Shown piece by piece: positions 26,183-35,866 of a DNA stretch of 64,000 bases. Made by a program: the position numbers and the translations under genes. Under the pieces are notes generated by a model. The model was not told where the DNA came from and did not search any database. It saw only the letters and a program-made list of their open reading frames with translations. Location: the NCBI RefSeq assembly GCF_004137355.1, contig NZ_SDVB01000391.1, positions 93,800-157,799 on the forward strand. The letters run 5' to 3'. Each line of letters begins with the position of its first letter. Within the stretch, counting starts at the first letter, position 1. Source of the DNA: Ciceribacter ferrooxidans (GTDB lineage: Bacteria > Pseudomonadota > Alphaproteobacteria > Rhizobiales > Rhizobiaceae).

Positions 26183-28495
26183 ATGGCCGACGACATCAAA
26201 TCCATTTCCGCGATCATCGCCGCCGAGATCAGTGCGCGCCCCGACCAGGTGGTGGCGGCCGTCGGACTGCTGGACGAAGGCGCGACCGTGCCCTTTATCG
26301 CGCGCTACCGTAAGGAAGTGACCGGCGGTCTCGACGACACCCAGCTGCGCAACCTTTCCGAACGGCTGATCTACCTGCGCGAGCTTGCCGCCCGCCGCAA
26401 GGCGATCGTCGAGTCGATCACCTCACAGGGCAAGATGACCGACGAGCTCGCCGCGAAGATTGCAGGCGTCGCCACCAAGGCCGAGCTGGAGGATATCTAT
26501 CTTCCCTACAAGCCGAAGCGTCGCACACGCGCCGAGATCGCCCGCGAGCGCGGGCTTGCACCCCTTGCGGAGGCAATCTGGGCGGACCGCACGGCCGATC
26601 CGGCGAAGCTCGCCGAAGCCTATCTGACCGAAGAGGTGCCGGACGTGAAGGCGGCGCTCGAAGGCGCGCGCGACATCGTCGCGGAAGGGATCGCGGAGAA
26701 TGCCGACCTGCTCGGCCGGCTGCGCAACGATCTCAAGGACCGGGCGCTGCTCTATTCCAAGGTGGTCGAGGGCAAGGAACAGGCGGGCGAAAAGTTCGCC
26801 GACTATTTCGATCATTCGGAGCGCTGGGCTACGGTTCCCGGCCACCGTGCGCTCGCCATGCTGCGCGGCTGGAACGAGGAGGTGCTGACGCTCGCAATCG
26901 AGGCGGACCGGGACGACGCGTCCCCGGTTAAGCCGGCGCAGCGGATGATCGCCGCCGCCTTCGCCATTGCCGACAAGGGCCCCGCCGACCGCTGGCTGAT
27001 GGAGGTCGCCGGCTGGACCTGGCGGGTGAAGCTCTCGATGTCGCTCTCCCTCGACCTCATGCGCGAACTGCGCGAACGGGCCGAGGAAGAGGCGATCCAC
27101 GTCTTTGCCCGTAACCTGAAGGACCTGCTGCTCGCAGCCCCCGCCGGCTCGCGCGCTACCATGGGGCTCGATCCGGGCATCCGCACCGGCGTGAAGGTCG
27201 CGATCGTCGACGGCACCGGCAAGGTCGTCGACACCACGACCGTCTATCCCTTCCCGCCGAAGAACGACGTTCGCGGCACGCAGGCGGAGCTGGCGAGCCT
27301 CATCCGCAAGCACAAGGTGGAGCTGATCGCGATCGGCAACGGCACCGGCAGCCGCGAGACGGAGAAGCTGGTCGCCGACATGCTCGCCCAGATGCCGGCG
27401 CCGAAGCCGACCAAGGTGATCGTTTCGGAAGCCGGCGCCTCGGTCTATTCGGCCTCCGAGACGGCGGCGCGGGAATTCCCGAACCTCGACGTCTCGCTGC
27501 GCGGTGCCGTCTCGATTGCGCGGCGTCTGCAGGACCCGCTCGCCGAACTGGTGAAGATCGAGCCGAAGTCGATCGGCGTCGGCCAGTACCAGCACGACGT
27601 CGACCAGGCGAAGCTCGGTCGCTCGCTCGACGCGGTGGTCGAAGACGCGGTGAACGCGGTTGGCGTAGATTTGAACACGGCCTCGGCGCCATTGCTCGCG
27701 CGCGTCTCCGGCCTCTCCGGTTCCATCGCCGAGGCGATCGTCGCCCATCGCGACGAGACCGGCCCGTTCGAAAGCCGTAAGGAACTTCTCAAGGTGTCCC
27801 GTCTCGGCGCGCGCACCTTCGAGCAATGCGCCGGCTTCCTGCGCATTCCGAACGGCAAGGAGCCGCTCGATGCCTCCGCTGTCCACCCGGAGGCCTATGG
27901 CGTGGCAAAGAAGATCGTCGCCGCCTGCGGACGCGACCTGCGCACGCTGATGGGTGACAGTGCGACCCTGAGGAGCCTCGATCCGCGAACCTTCATCGAC
28001 GAGCAGTTCGGCCTGCCGACCGTGAAGGACATCATCGCCGAGCTCGAAAAGCCCGGCCGCGACCCGCGTCCGAGCTTCAGGACCGCGACCTTCGCCGAGG
28101 GTGTCGAGGAGATCACCGACCTGAAGCCCGGCATGCTGCTCGAGGGGACGGTGACGAACGTCGCTGCCTTCGGCGCCTTCGTCGATATCGGCGTGCACCA
28201 GGACGGTCTCGTCCACGTCTCGCAGCTCGCCGACCGTTTCGTCAAGGATCCGCACGAGGTGGTGAAGGCCGGCGATGTCGTGAAGGTCCGCGTCGTCGAG
28301 GTCGACGTCAAGCGCAAGCGGATTGCGCTCACCATGCGCAAGGACGGTGGCGAAGCGCCGCCTCCGTCTGCCCGCGACAGCCGCGGGCCGGGTCCGTCGC
28401 GTCCCGGCGGCGGCAAACCGCAGGTCCGGCAGGAGGCGCGTCCGCAGCAGGGAAGTCTCGGCGTGGCGCTGGCGGAAGCCTTCCGCAAGAAGTGA
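26183..28495 (+). CDS. tex: Tex family RNA-binding transcription accessory protein
   Basis: A 770-residue Tex protein, a nucleic-acid-binding factor related to the core of eukaryotic Spt6. Order: N-terminal helical region ([22 protein letters not shown]), YqgF/RuvC-like domain ([20 protein letters not shown]), helix-hairpin-helix part, then an S1 domain near 655-725 ([20 protein letters not shown]). A Pro/Arg/Gly-rich tail ends in [10 protein letters not shown]. The start is either the ATG at 26183 or that at 26177; both follow an AGGACAGGA site, and 26183 gives the usual MADDIKS start. Confidence 0.95.
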   Translation: MADDIKSISAIIAAEISARPDQVVAAVGLLDEGATVPFIARYRKEVTGGLDDTQLRNLSERLIYLRELAARRKAIVESITSQGKMTDELAAKIAGVATKAELEDIYLPYKPKRRTRAEIARERGLAPLAEAIWADRTADPAKLAEAYLTEEVPDVKAALEGARDIVAEGIAENADLLGRLRNDLKDRALLYSKVVEGKEQAGEKFADYFDHSERWATVPGHRALAMLRGWNEEVLTLAIEADRDDASPVKPAQRMIAAAFAIADKGPADRWLMEVAGWTWRVKLSMSLSLDLMRELRERAEEEAIHVFARNLKDLLLAAPAGSRATMGLDPGIRTGVKVAIVDGTGKVVDTTTVYPFPPKNDVRGTQAELASLIRKHKVELIAIGNGTGSRETEKLVADMLAQMPAPKPTKVIVSEAGASVYSASETAAREFPNLDVSLRGAVSIARRLQDPLAELVKIEPKSIGVGQYQHDVDQAKLGRSLDAVVEDAVNAVGVDLNTASAPLLARVSGLSGSIAEAIVAHRDETGPFESRKELLKVSRLGARTFEQCAGFLRIPNGKEPLDASAVHPEAYGVAKKIVAACGRDLRTLMGDSATLRSLDPRTFIDEQFGLPTVKDIIAELEKPGRDPRPSFRTATFAEGVEEITDLKPGMLLEGTVTNVAAFGAFVDIGVHQDGLVHVSQLADRFVKDPHEVVKAGDVVKVRVVEVDVKRKRIALTMRKDGGEAPPPSARDSRGPGPSRPGGGKPQVRQEARPQQGSLGVALAEAFRKK

Positions 28496-28567
28496 GGCAA
28501 AGGGTGGCGCAAAGACGCCACCTGTCCCCGGCTTCAAGAAATATGAAGCATCGATAATAATCTCGCG

Positions 28568-28595
28568 CTTGTCCAAGCTGATAAAAGCGTTAGAT
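28568..28595 (+). promoter_or_regulatory. Possible promoter of the cyclopropane synthase gene
   Basis: CTTGTC (28568-28573) and TTAGAT (28590-28595), 16 bp apart, lie in an AT-rich gap 43 bp before the cfa ATG. They fit loosely the alphaproteobacterial housekeeping pattern CTTGAC-N17-CTATAT. Confidence 0.35.
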
Positions 28596-28637
28596 TTTTT
28601 CCGTTTCATATTCGTTGATAGCAAATTGGGGGCATAA

Positions 28638-29894
28638 ATGACCTCGAAGCTTGAGGGATTACTGAATCGCATAATCAGAACCGGTACGCTGACGGCGACC
28701 ACCGCTGACGGAAAGAACAAGACCTACGGAGACGGTACGGGCGATCCGGTCGCCATCCGCTTCATCGACGAGAAGGCCGAGAACGAACTCGTCGATGATC
28801 CGCAACTGAAGCTCGGCGAAATCTACATGGACGGCCGCATGGTCATGGACGCGGGGGATATCTACGATCTCCTCGCGCTCGTGAAGTCCAATACGCTTGC
28901 CGAGGACTTGAGCTTCGGCATGATCTGGCGCGGGGTGGCCCGGCTGGCGCTCACCCGCCTGCAGCGCCTCCTTCCCCTCAACCACAACCAACGCAACGTC
29001 GCTCACCATTACGACCTCTCGGCGAAGCTCTTCGACCTCTTCCTCGATCCCGACTGGCAATATTCATGCGCCTATTTCGAGACGCCGGAGACTTCGCTGG
29101 AAGAGGCTCAGGTCGCCAAGAAGCGCCACATCGCCGCCAAGCTGCTGCTCGGCGAAGGCCAACGCGTGCTGGAGATCGGTTCCGGCTGGGGCGGCATGGC
29201 GATGTATCTCGCCGAATCCTCCGGGGTCGACGTCACCGGCATCACGCTCTCCACCGAACAGCTGCGCGTCTCGCGTGGCCGGGCAGAGAAGCGAGGGCTT
29301 TCCTCCCGCGTCCGCTTCGAGCTGCAGGACTACCGCACCATGAAGGCGAAGCCGTTCGACCGCATCGTCTCGGTCGGCATGTTCGAGCATGTCGGCCCCT
29401 CCAATTACGGCCGGTTCTTCCGCAAGGTGGCCGAGCTGCTCGACAAGGACGGCGTCATGCTGCTGCATTCGATCGGCCAGCCGACGCCGCCGCTCGTCAA
29501 CAATCCCTTCTTCGAGAAGTACATCTTCCCGGGAGGCTACATTCCCTCCCTCGCCGAGGTGCTGCCGGCGGTGCAGAAGGCGGGTCTCTTCGTCCGCGAC
29601 ATCGAGATCATGCCGCGCCACTACGCCCGCACGCTCCGTCTGTGGCGCGAACGGTTCCTCGCCCGCAAGGAAGAGGTGGTCCGGCTCTATGACGAGCGGT
29701 TCGTCCGCATGTGGGAATTCTATCTCGCCGGTTCGGAGATGGCCTTCACGCATCAGGGCTTCTTCATCTTCCAGATGCAGCTCGCCCGGAACACCTTCGC
29801 GGTTCCCGACACGCGCGGCTACATGGCCGAGCGTGAGGCGTCTCTTGCCGCCTTCGACGCGACGCGCCCGCCACTCGAGAAGGTGACGTACTGA
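28638..29894 (+). CDS. cfa: Cyclopropane-fatty-acyl-phospholipid synthase
   Basis: A 418-residue SAM-dependent enzyme that converts cis-unsaturated acyl chains of membrane phospholipids to cyclopropane chains. SAM motif I is VLEIGSGWGG (177-186), with NVAHHYDLSAKLFDLFLDP and QYSCAYFETPETSLEEAQ before it. SVGMFEHVG follows, and ARTLRLWRERF near the C-terminus is also conserved. GGGGG precedes the ATG. The gene is monocistronic, behind an unusually AT-rich leader (28500-28637) suited to growth-phase or stress control, which is the known mode for cfa genes. Confidence 0.94.
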   Translation: MTSKLEGLLNRIIRTGTLTATTADGKNKTYGDGTGDPVAIRFIDEKAENELVDDPQLKLGEIYMDGRMVMDAGDIYDLLALVKSNTLAEDLSFGMIWRGVARLALTRLQRLLPLNHNQRNVAHHYDLSAKLFDLFLDPDWQYSCAYFETPETSLEEAQVAKKRHIAAKLLLGEGQRVLEIGSGWGGMAMYLAESSGVDVTGITLSTEQLRVSRGRAEKRGLSSRVRFELQDYRTMKAKPFDRIVSVGMFEHVGPSNYGRFFRKVAELLDKDGVMLLHSIGQPTPPLVNNPFFEKYIFPGGYIPSLAEVLPAVQKAGLFVRDIEIMPRHYARTLRLWRERFLARKEEVVRLYDERFVRMWEFYLAGSEMAFTHQGFFIFQMQLARNTFAVPDTRGYMAEREASLAAFDATRPPLEKVTY

Positions 29895-29931
29895 AACCGG
29901 GCGCGGGGAGAGCAGCGGCAAGGTTAATGAT

Positions 29932-29964
29932 CCGGTAACGCATTTCGTGCGAATGCGTCACCGG
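29932..29964. terminator. Long hairpin between cfa and the MipA/OmpV gene
   Basis: A 13-position stem with one A-C mismatch (CCGGT-A-ACGCATT pairs with AATGCGT-C-ACCGG) and a 7-nt loop. No T-run follows, so it may be a transcript-end or mRNA-stability hairpin. It lies 38 bp after cfa. Confidence 0.45.
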
Positions 29965-30014
29965 TTCCCCTCCGCACCGGCGGACCTTCGTATTGCGTTT
30001 CCGGAGCTTGTGTC

Positions 30015-30797
30015 ATGCGTCTTCCCGCCCGCTTTCTCTTGTCCCTCGTCACCCTTCTGCCGGCTCACGCGGTCCTCGCCGGCGACTGGTATGCGAAGCT
30101 CGGCGCGCAGGGTGTGAGCGAGCCTTCCTACGAAGGCTCGACGGAACGGAAGATCGGGATCTCTCCGACGATCTCGATCGGACGCGAAGGCAATACGCAG
30201 CCGTTTTCGTCGCGCAACGACAGCCCCTCCTTCGGTATCGTCGAGACCGAAGCGGTGAGGGCCGGCGTCGCCGGCCGGCTGGTCTGGGGACGGGATTCCG
30301 ATACCTCGGACGACCTCGAGGGCCTGTCCGACGTGAAGTTTGGCGCCGAAGTCGGCGGGTTCGTCGATGTCTACCCGACCGACTATCTGCGGGTGCGCGG
30401 AGAGTTGCGCCAGGGCGTCCGCAGCCATGACGGCCTCGTCGCCGATGTCGCCGCCGATGCGTTCACGGACATTGCGCCCGACCTGCAGGTTTCCGGCGGA
30501 CCGCGCGCCCGATATGCGACGAGCGGCTACAGCCGCGCCTATTACGGCGTGAACGCCGCCGAATCGGCCGCTTCCGGTCTTGACCAGTATGATCCGGGCG
30601 CCGGCTGGCAATCGGTCGGGGCAGGGGCGGCGATCACCTGGAATGCCACCGAACGGCTGCAGGCGAGCGCCTTTGCCGAATACAAGCGCCTCGTCGGGCC
30701 GGCCGCCGACAGCAGCCTCGTCCAGGAGCGTGGCACGCCGAACCAGTTCCTCTTCGGCGTCGGGGCAAGCTACAAGTTCGGTGTCCGGGTCGACTGA
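30015..30797 (+). CDS. MipA/OmpV family outer-membrane protein
   Basis: A 260-residue outer-membrane protein with a signal peptide (MRLPARFLLSLVTLLPAHAVLAG, cleaved near residue 22). A beta-rich body follows with alternating aromatic strands (DWYAKLGAQGVSEPSYEGS, GFVDVYPTDYLRVRGEL, YKFGVRVD at the end). The GWQSVGAGAAITWNATERLQASAFAEYKRL block is typical of MipA/OmpV. The physiological role in rhizobia is not defined. The single gene is followed 51 bp later by ubiA. Confidence 0.85.
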   Translation: MRLPARFLLSLVTLLPAHAVLAGDWYAKLGAQGVSEPSYEGSTERKIGISPTISIGREGNTQPFSSRNDSPSFGIVETEAVRAGVAGRLVWGRDSDTSDDLEGLSDVKFGAEVGGFVDVYPTDYLRVRGELRQGVRSHDGLVADVAADAFTDIAPDLQVSGGPRARYATSGYSRAYYGVNAAESAASGLDQYDPGAGWQSVGAGAAITWNATERLQASAFAEYKRLVGPAADSSLVQERGTPNQFLFGVGASYKFGVRVD

Positions 30798-30848
30798 TCG
30801 GCCGCACCTCTTGTTTCCTTCCGCCGGTGTTTGGTCTATCAATCCGGC

Positions 30849-31802
30849 ATGAACACGTTTGCTGAAAATTCCGGGCGCGTCGCCGATGCGCCCTCCGACA
30901 ACTGGGTCTACCGCATCCTGCCGCGCGCCGCCTGGCCCTTTGCCCAGCTCGCGCGCTGGGACCGGCCGATCGGCTGGCAGCTCCTGATGTGGCCCTGCTT
31001 CTGGTCGTCGGCGCTTGCCGCCAACGTCCTCCAGGGGGAGGGGCGGTTGAGCGTCCTGCTCTTCGCCTTCCATCTCGTGCTCTTCTTCATCGGTTCGGTC
31101 GCCATGCGCGGCGCCGGCTGCACCTATAACGACCTCGTCGATCACGAGATCGATATGGCGGTCGCCCGCACCCGGTCGCGGCCGCTTCCCTCCGGTCGCG
31201 TCAGCCGCCTGCAGGCGAAGCTCTTCATGGCGGCGCAGGCCCTCACCGGCCTTTTCGTCCTTCTCTGCTTCAACGGCTTTGCGATCGGGCTCGGCGTGCT
31301 CTCGCTGGCGATCGTCGCGATCTATCCCTTCGCCAAGCGCTTCACCGACTGGCCGCAATTCTTCCTCGGGCTCGCTTTCTCCTGGGGCGGACTGATGGGC
31401 TGGGCCGGGCTCTTCGGCTCGCTGTCTCTGCCGGCCGTGCTGCTTTATGCCGCCGCCGTCGCCTGGACGATCGGCTACGACACCATCTACGCCCATCAGG
31501 ACAAGGAGGACGATGCGCTGATCGGCGTGCGTTCCACCGCGCGCCTCTTTGGCGAAAACACCCGTGCCTGGCTCGTCGGCCTCTACGGCCTGACGCTCGT
31601 TCTGCTCGCCGCCGCCTTCTTCGCGGCCGGGGCCGGTCTCCTCGCCTTTGCCGGCCTTTTCGTCGCCGGCGGCATGTTCATCTACCAGATCGCCGTTCTT
31701 GACATCGATGACGCTGTCCAGTGCCTCGCGCTCTTCAAGTCCAACAGCCGGGTCGGCGCGATCGTCTTCCTCGGGCTTCTTGCCGCGCTGCCTTTCGCCT
31801 GA
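30849..31802 (+). CDS. ubiA: 4-hydroxybenzoate polyprenyltransferase
   Basis: UbiA attaches the polyprenyl chain to 4-hydroxybenzoate in ubiquinone synthesis, in the inner membrane. The 317-residue protein has about eight hydrophobic segments and both Mg-diphosphate motifs: NDLVDHEID (94-102) and the later DTIYAHQDKEDD. ARTRSRPLPSG follows the first, as in the family. I use the ATG at 30849; an in-frame TTG six codons earlier is less likely. It would use the product of the polyprenyl diphosphate synthase at 5813-6829. A 9-bp hairpin follows the stop. Confidence 0.94.
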   Translation: MNTFAENSGRVADAPSDNWVYRILPRAAWPFAQLARWDRPIGWQLLMWPCFWSSALAANVLQGEGRLSVLLFAFHLVLFFIGSVAMRGAGCTYNDLVDHEIDMAVARTRSRPLPSGRVSRLQAKLFMAAQALTGLFVLLCFNGFAIGLGVLSLAIVAIYPFAKRFTDWPQFFLGLAFSWGGLMGWAGLFGSLSLPAVLLYAAAVAWTIGYDTIYAHQDKEDDALIGVRSTARLFGENTRAWLVGLYGLTLVLLAAAFFAAGAGLLAFAGLFVAGGMFIYQIAVLDIDDAVQCLALFKSNSRVGAIVFLGLLAALPFA

Positions 31803-31829
31803 GGCAAAACCGCTGGCCCGAAACGAAAC

Positions 31830-31857
31830 AGGCCCCGCATCGGAATGAGCGGGGCCT
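31830..31857 (+). terminator. Terminator-like hairpin after ubiA
   Basis: A perfect 9-bp stem (AGGCCCCGC/GCGGGGCCT) with a 10-nt loop, 28 bp past ubiA. The T-tract is poor (CGTAT). Confidence 0.5.
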
Positions 31858-31912
31858 CGTATCTGGCGGTTGCCTGATTGTCTCGAAAAGAACCGGATGA
31901 CCGGTCCTTCGC

Positions 31913-32485
31913 TCAGTTGCGGGCGATGATTTCCTTGCCGGAGATCTTCATCGCCACGCCGAGGCTGCCGGTCGAGCGGCGGACCAGGAAGCGCGGGCGG
32001 CGCTGTGCGAAATAGGAATGGCGGCGGCGCGGCTGGGTGGCGCGGGCCTTGACGTCACCGAGATGCTCTTCAAGCGGACGGGCGATACCGTCGGCCTCGA
32101 CCATCAGCATCGGGATCCGGAAAGCATCCGCCCATCCCCGCCAGTCGGCTGCGATATCGCAGAGGTCGTGTGCTACCAGCAGCGGGATGCACAGGTCCGG
32201 ATCTTCGTGATGCAGTTCCAAGGTTACCGTTACCTCTCCATCTCCGTGGTCGATCGCCCGCGCCGCGACGCCCTTGAAAGCGCGGGCCGGCAGGGCGAAG
32301 GACAGCGGCAGGCCGCTCGAAGGCAAGACCTTTCGCAGAATGGCGCCACGCTCGTCAATGGTGATCGTGACATCGCCGGCCGCTTCGCGCAATGCGTAAG
32401 TGATCTGATGCGGGAAACGGGACGGATCCAGTCTCAGCGTCGCGCCCGCCCAGGCAGGCTTCATAACCGTGTTCGTCATCATCAT
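31913..32485 (-). CDS. DUF6101-like conserved rhizobial protein
   Basis: A 190-residue protein recalling the DUF6101 family of Rhizobiales. It has a conserved TLRLDPSRFPHQITYALREA start, a RAIDHGDGEVTVTLELHHEDP centre and a basic tail (RRRHSYFAQRRPRFLVRR). No enzyme motif or membrane segment is seen, and the function is unknown. The N-terminus has three consecutive ATGs; the first (32485) is given, and any could be used behind AAGGG. It diverges from the DUF1217 gene across a 265-bp AT-rich gap with no other recognisable element. Confidence 0.75.
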   Translation of the reverse strand: MMMTNTVMKPAWAGATLRLDPSRFPHQITYALREAAGDVTITIDERGAILRKVLPSSGLPLSFALPARAFKGVAARAIDHGDGEVTVTLELHHEDPDLCIPLLVAHDLCDIAADWRGWADAFRIPMLMVEADGIARPLEEHLGDVKARATQPRRRHSYFAQRRPRFLVRRSTGSLGVAMKISGKEIIARN

Positions 32486-32750
32486 TCTACCCTTGTTTTA
32501 CCTCGAGAGCCGTCATGGCCATCGCTTCGGGACTTTGCGTCCTCTGATCGCGAAGATAGTCGCGCCCCCTTCCGGGCAACTTAAAAATTGCGGTTAAGAA
32601 AACTTTGCATCCTCAGATGGTTAGCGAAGTCCAACGGCTCAGGGTTTCGAGACAGTGAACGCGCTCGCCACCTGCTGCCGCGCCAAAAGCCCGGGGCAAG
32701 GCTCGGCAGGCATGGTGGCCGCGCCAGTGTTCTCGTCCGGGAGTTGCGCC

Positions 32751-34937
32751 GTGGTTTCCACCTATCTGAGCTATGACCTCGTCGTCAGGAATCTGAAGTC
32801 GAGTCTCGATCGCGTCGCTTCGGACGCCCAGACGGAGCGGCTTGCCGCCTACTACAAGGAAAACATCGACAAGGTGACCACGGTCGACGAGTTTCTCGAC
32901 GACTACCGGCTCTACAGCTATGCGATGAAGGCTCACGGCCTGGAGGACATGACCTACGCCAAGGCCTTCATGAAGAAGGTTCTGGAAAGCGACCTCAACG
33001 ATTCCGAGAGCTACGCCAACAAGCTCACCGACGAGCGCTACCGGAACTTCGCACTTGCCTTCCAGTTCGTCGGGCAGGTCAAGGATGTCCAGACGGACGC
33101 CCAGGAGACAGCGATCATCGACGGCTACAAGCGGGCTCAGGTCGATCTCGCCGGCGACGTCGAAACGGAGACGAACTATTACGAGGCGGCGATCGACACG
33201 GTCACCAGTGCGGACCAGCTGGTCAAGTCGAAGCGGCTCTTCAATTACGTCCTTGAGGCCTACGGCATCGACCGCGGCTACTATACCAACGACCACTTCG
33301 TCAAAATCCTGACGAGCGACACGTCGGATCCGAACAGCTACGTCAACCAGCTCGTCACCGACAATGCCGCCAACTCGGCCGCGTTTCTCAAGATGGCACA
33401 GGCGTTCAATTTCAACGCCGACGGCAGCCTTTCGGCGGCGACCGCCCAGACGGCGGACCAGAAGGAGGCGACCGTCTACCTCTATGTCGACGGCGCGCAG
33501 AACTACGTGTCCGAATACACGCTTGCGCGGGAGAAGAAGTACTACTCCGCCAAGATGGCGACCATCACCTCGGTCGGGGAACTCACCTCCGACACGCGCC
33601 TCTTCGACTACGTGAAGACGGCCTTCCAGCTCGACGCCGGCATGACCTCGTCGGTCTTCAAGTCGATCGTTACCAGCGATCTCTCCGACCCGAACAACTA
33701 CGCCGTCACCAATGGCGGCGCCGCCTGGGTGGCGATCGCCCAGAAATTCAATTTCGATACGGCCGGCAACGTCAAGGCCGGCTACGCCGCGCAGCAAGGC
33801 ACCCAGATCATCGAGACGAATTCGGCCTATGCCGAGTTTTACGACGATAAGGATGTCGAGCGTATGGACAGCATGATCGACTATTACAAGACGAAGCTTT
33901 CCGACCTCACCGACGTTGACGTCCTGCTCGGCAATGCGGCGCTGCGCCCGATCCTGCTCAAGCCCTTCGGCATCGAGGCCGGAGAATACACCGACGCCGA
34001 ACTGCGCAAGGCCCTGACCAGCGACGTCACCGATCCGGCGAGCTTCGTCAACAGGTCCCGGGACGAGCGTCTGGTAAAACTCGCCGAAGCCTTCAATTTC
34101 GACGGTAAGGGCGATGCCGCGGTGCCGCTTCTCGCGCAGAACCAGTTGGCCATCACCCGCACGGCCAAGGATTACATCGTCAACAAGATCCGCTTCCTCG
34201 AGGGTGACGACAAGACGAAGGCGAAGACGGCGGCCGAAGCGGAGACCAAATACTATCAGGAGAAGATCCAGAGCATTCGAACCGTGGACGATCTTCTGGC
34301 CGACCGTCGCGTGGTGGATGTCGTGCTCGGCGCCTATGGATTCGACCCGGCAAACGTGTCCGACGAGTTCCTGAAGCAGATCTTCTCGTCCGATCTCGAT
34401 GACGAGAAGAGCTTCGTCAACCAGCAGACGGACGAGGACTGGGCCGAGCTCCTGGCCTCCTTCAATTTCGACGGCGATGGCAATCTGACGCGCGAGACCG
34501 TCGGCACGGTGCAACAGCGCGGTTCGGCACTCGAGACCGCCAACATGTACCTCCGGCAAAGCCTCGAAGAGAGCGAAGGCGAGAGCAATCAAGGTGTGCG
34601 TCTCGCCCTTTACTTCGAACGTATGGCGCCGACGCTCACCGACGCCTACGGGCTGATTGCCGACAGCGCGCTGCTCGAGGTCTTCCGCGTGACCTACGGT
34701 TTTCCCTCCGAGTTCTCCAGCATGGACGTCGACGTGCAGGCGAAGATCGTCAAGAAGAACCTCGACCTCTCGGAGATGCAGGACCCCGCCAAGGTCAAGC
34801 GCCTGCTGCAGCGCTTCACCGCCATGTACGACATGGAGAACTCCACGACCGATCCGGTGCTCGGGGTTTTCGGCGACGGCAGTGCCGGCATCAGCGGCGA
34901 CCTCCTGATGTCCCTCGCCACGCTGCGGTCCGGCTGA
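32751..34937 (+). CDS. Large DUF1217 protein with about six internal repeats
   Basis: A 728-residue protein starting at a GTG (MVSTYLSYDLVVRNLKSSL) with GGGAG 7 nt upstream; the frame is open for 32 codons before, but no start there has a site. It consists of about six units of 110-130 residues. Each runs from a helical segment through 'FxKxxxSDxxDPxSyvN' to a closing 'FNFdxxG', for example AQAFNFNADGSLS, AQKFNFDTAGNVK, AEAFNFDGKGDA and ASFNFDGDGNLT. There is no signal peptide, membrane helix or cysteine. DUF1217 genes occur in alphaproteobacterial flagellar clusters, so an axial or assembly role is possible; here no flagellar gene is nearby. It ends before a palindromic half-element (34945-34960). 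Confidence 0.85.
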   Translation: MVSTYLSYDLVVRNLKSSLDRVASDAQTERLAAYYKENIDKVTTVDEFLDDYRLYSYAMKAHGLEDMTYAKAFMKKVLESDLNDSESYANKLTDERYRNFALAFQFVGQVKDVQTDAQETAIIDGYKRAQVDLAGDVETETNYYEAAIDTVTSADQLVKSKRLFNYVLEAYGIDRGYYTNDHFVKILTSDTSDPNSYVNQLVTDNAANSAAFLKMAQAFNFNADGSLSAATAQTADQKEATVYLYVDGAQNYVSEYTLAREKKYYSAKMATITSVGELTSDTRLFDYVKTAFQLDAGMTSSVFKSIVTSDLSDPNNYAVTNGGAAWVAIAQKFNFDTAGNVKAGYAAQQGTQIIETNSAYAEFYDDKDVERMDSMIDYYKTKLSDLTDVDVLLGNAALRPILLKPFGIEAGEYTDAELRKALTSDVTDPASFVNRSRDERLVKLAEAFNFDGKGDAAVPLLAQNQLAITRTAKDYIVNKIRFLEGDDKTKAKTAAEAETKYYQEKIQSIRTVDDLLADRRVVDVVLGAYGFDPANVSDEFLKQIFSSDLDDEKSFVNQQTDEDWAELLASFNFDGDGNLTRETVGTVQQRGSALETANMYLRQSLEESEGESNQGVRLALYFERMAPTLTDAYGLIADSALLEVFRVTYGFPSEFSSMDVDVQAKIVKKNLDLSEMQDPAKVKRLLQRFTAMYDMENSTTDPVLGVFGDGSAGISGDLLMSLATLRSG

Positions 34938-34944
34938 TCCACGG

Positions 34945-34960
34945 CCGGGCTCAAGCCCGG
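34945..34960 (+). terminator. Palindromic half-element after the DUF1217 gene
   Basis: CCGGGC/GCCCGG around TCAA, 8 bp after the stop, resembles one end of the MITE-like element at 10641-10753. It probably remains from such an element and may act as a terminator, but no T-run follows. Confidence 0.4.
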
Positions 34961-35002
34961 GACGGAGGCCGGCCTCTTGCCTGGCGGTTTCTGATCGGCT
35001 AC

Positions 35003-35026
35003 CGATATATCCATGAAAATATATCG
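35003..35026 (+). promoter_or_regulatory. Mo-box (ModE operator) upstream of modA
   Basis: A perfect 8-bp inverted repeat, CGATATAT and ATATATCG, separated by 8 bp, 21 bp before the modA ATG. This matches the ModE binding pattern (CG.TATAT inverted) known from enteric bacteria and Rhodobacter. A ModE gene lies at 37669-38052. Molybdate-loaded ModE would be expected to repress modABC here. Confidence 0.8.
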
Positions 35027-35047
35027 ACAGCTGGAGAGGGTTCTATA

Positions 35048-35842
35048 ATGAGCGTTTTTGCGGGGGTATCCCGTCTTGTCGGTGCGGTGGTCGTCGCCGG
35101 TGTCGTCTTCCTTTCGCCGCTGGCCGCCTCGGCGGCCGATGCCGTGACGGTCTTTGCGGCGGCGAGCCTCAAGGATGTGCTCGGCGAAATCGCCTCCGAC
35201 TGGAAGGCGGAAACGGGCGGGGAGGTTACGCTCTCCTTCGCCGGCAGTTCGGCCCTCGCCAAGCAGATCGAGGAAGGGGCGCCCGCCGACCTCTTCATCT
35301 CGGCCGATCTCAAGTGGATGGATTATGTCGAGAAGGCCGGCCTCGTCGCCGAAGGCAGCCGCGTGAACCTGCTCGGCAACCGGATCGTGCTGGTCGCTCC
35401 TTCCGACAGCGCCGTCGCACTTGCGATCGGCAAGGACTTCCCGCTCGCAAGCACCCTCGGCGACGGACATCTCGCCATGGCCAATACCGATGCCGTACCG
35501 GCGGGCGTCTACGGCAAGGCGGCGCTCGAAAATCTCGGCGTCTGGGAGAGTGTCAAGGATCACGTCGCCCAGGCGGAAAATGTCCGCGCGGCGCTCCTCC
35601 TCGTTTCGCGCGCCGAGGCGCCGCTCGGCATCGTCTACGAGACCGATGCGAAGGCCGATCCGAAGGTGAAGGTGGTGGACCGCTTCCCCGAGGACAGTCA
35701 TCCGGCGATCGTCTATCCGGCCGCCGCGCTCAAGGCTGCGGATAATGCCGATGCGGCGGCATTTCTCTCTTACCTTCAATCGCCGAAGGCCTATGATCGC
35801 TTCACGGCTGCCGGCTTCACGGTGCTTGCCAAGACGAATTGA
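35048..35842 (+). CDS. modA: Molybdate ABC transporter, periplasmic binding protein
   Basis: A 264-residue molybdate-binding protein with a signal peptide (cleavage near ASA-AD, about residue 30). The mature part shows VTVFAAASLKDVLGEIASDW, FAGSSALAKQIEEGAPADLFISAD, NTDAVPAGVYGK and ALLLVSRAEAPLGIVYETDA, all typical of ModA. It captures molybdate or tungstate for ModBC. GAGAGGG lies 7 nt before the ATG and the Mo-box just upstream. First gene of modABC, with 24 bp to modB. Confidence 0.95.
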   Translation: MSVFAGVSRLVGAVVVAGVVFLSPLAASAADAVTVFAAASLKDVLGEIASDWKAETGGEVTLSFAGSSALAKQIEEGAPADLFISADLKWMDYVEKAGLVAEGSRVNLLGNRIVLVAPSDSAVALAIGKDFPLASTLGDGHLAMANTDAVPAGVYGKAALENLGVWESVKDHVAQAENVRAALLLVSRAEAPLGIVYETDAKADPKVKVVDRFPEDSHPAIVYPAAALKAADNADAAAFLSYLQSPKAYDRFTAAGFTVLAKTN

Positions 35843-35866
35843 CCGGAGACCGAGGACCACGCCGCC

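Noticed and set aside
26423-28720. Minus-strand open frame of 765 codons opposite tex
   Set aside because: Antisense to a protein with unmistakable Tex domains; no independent evidence.
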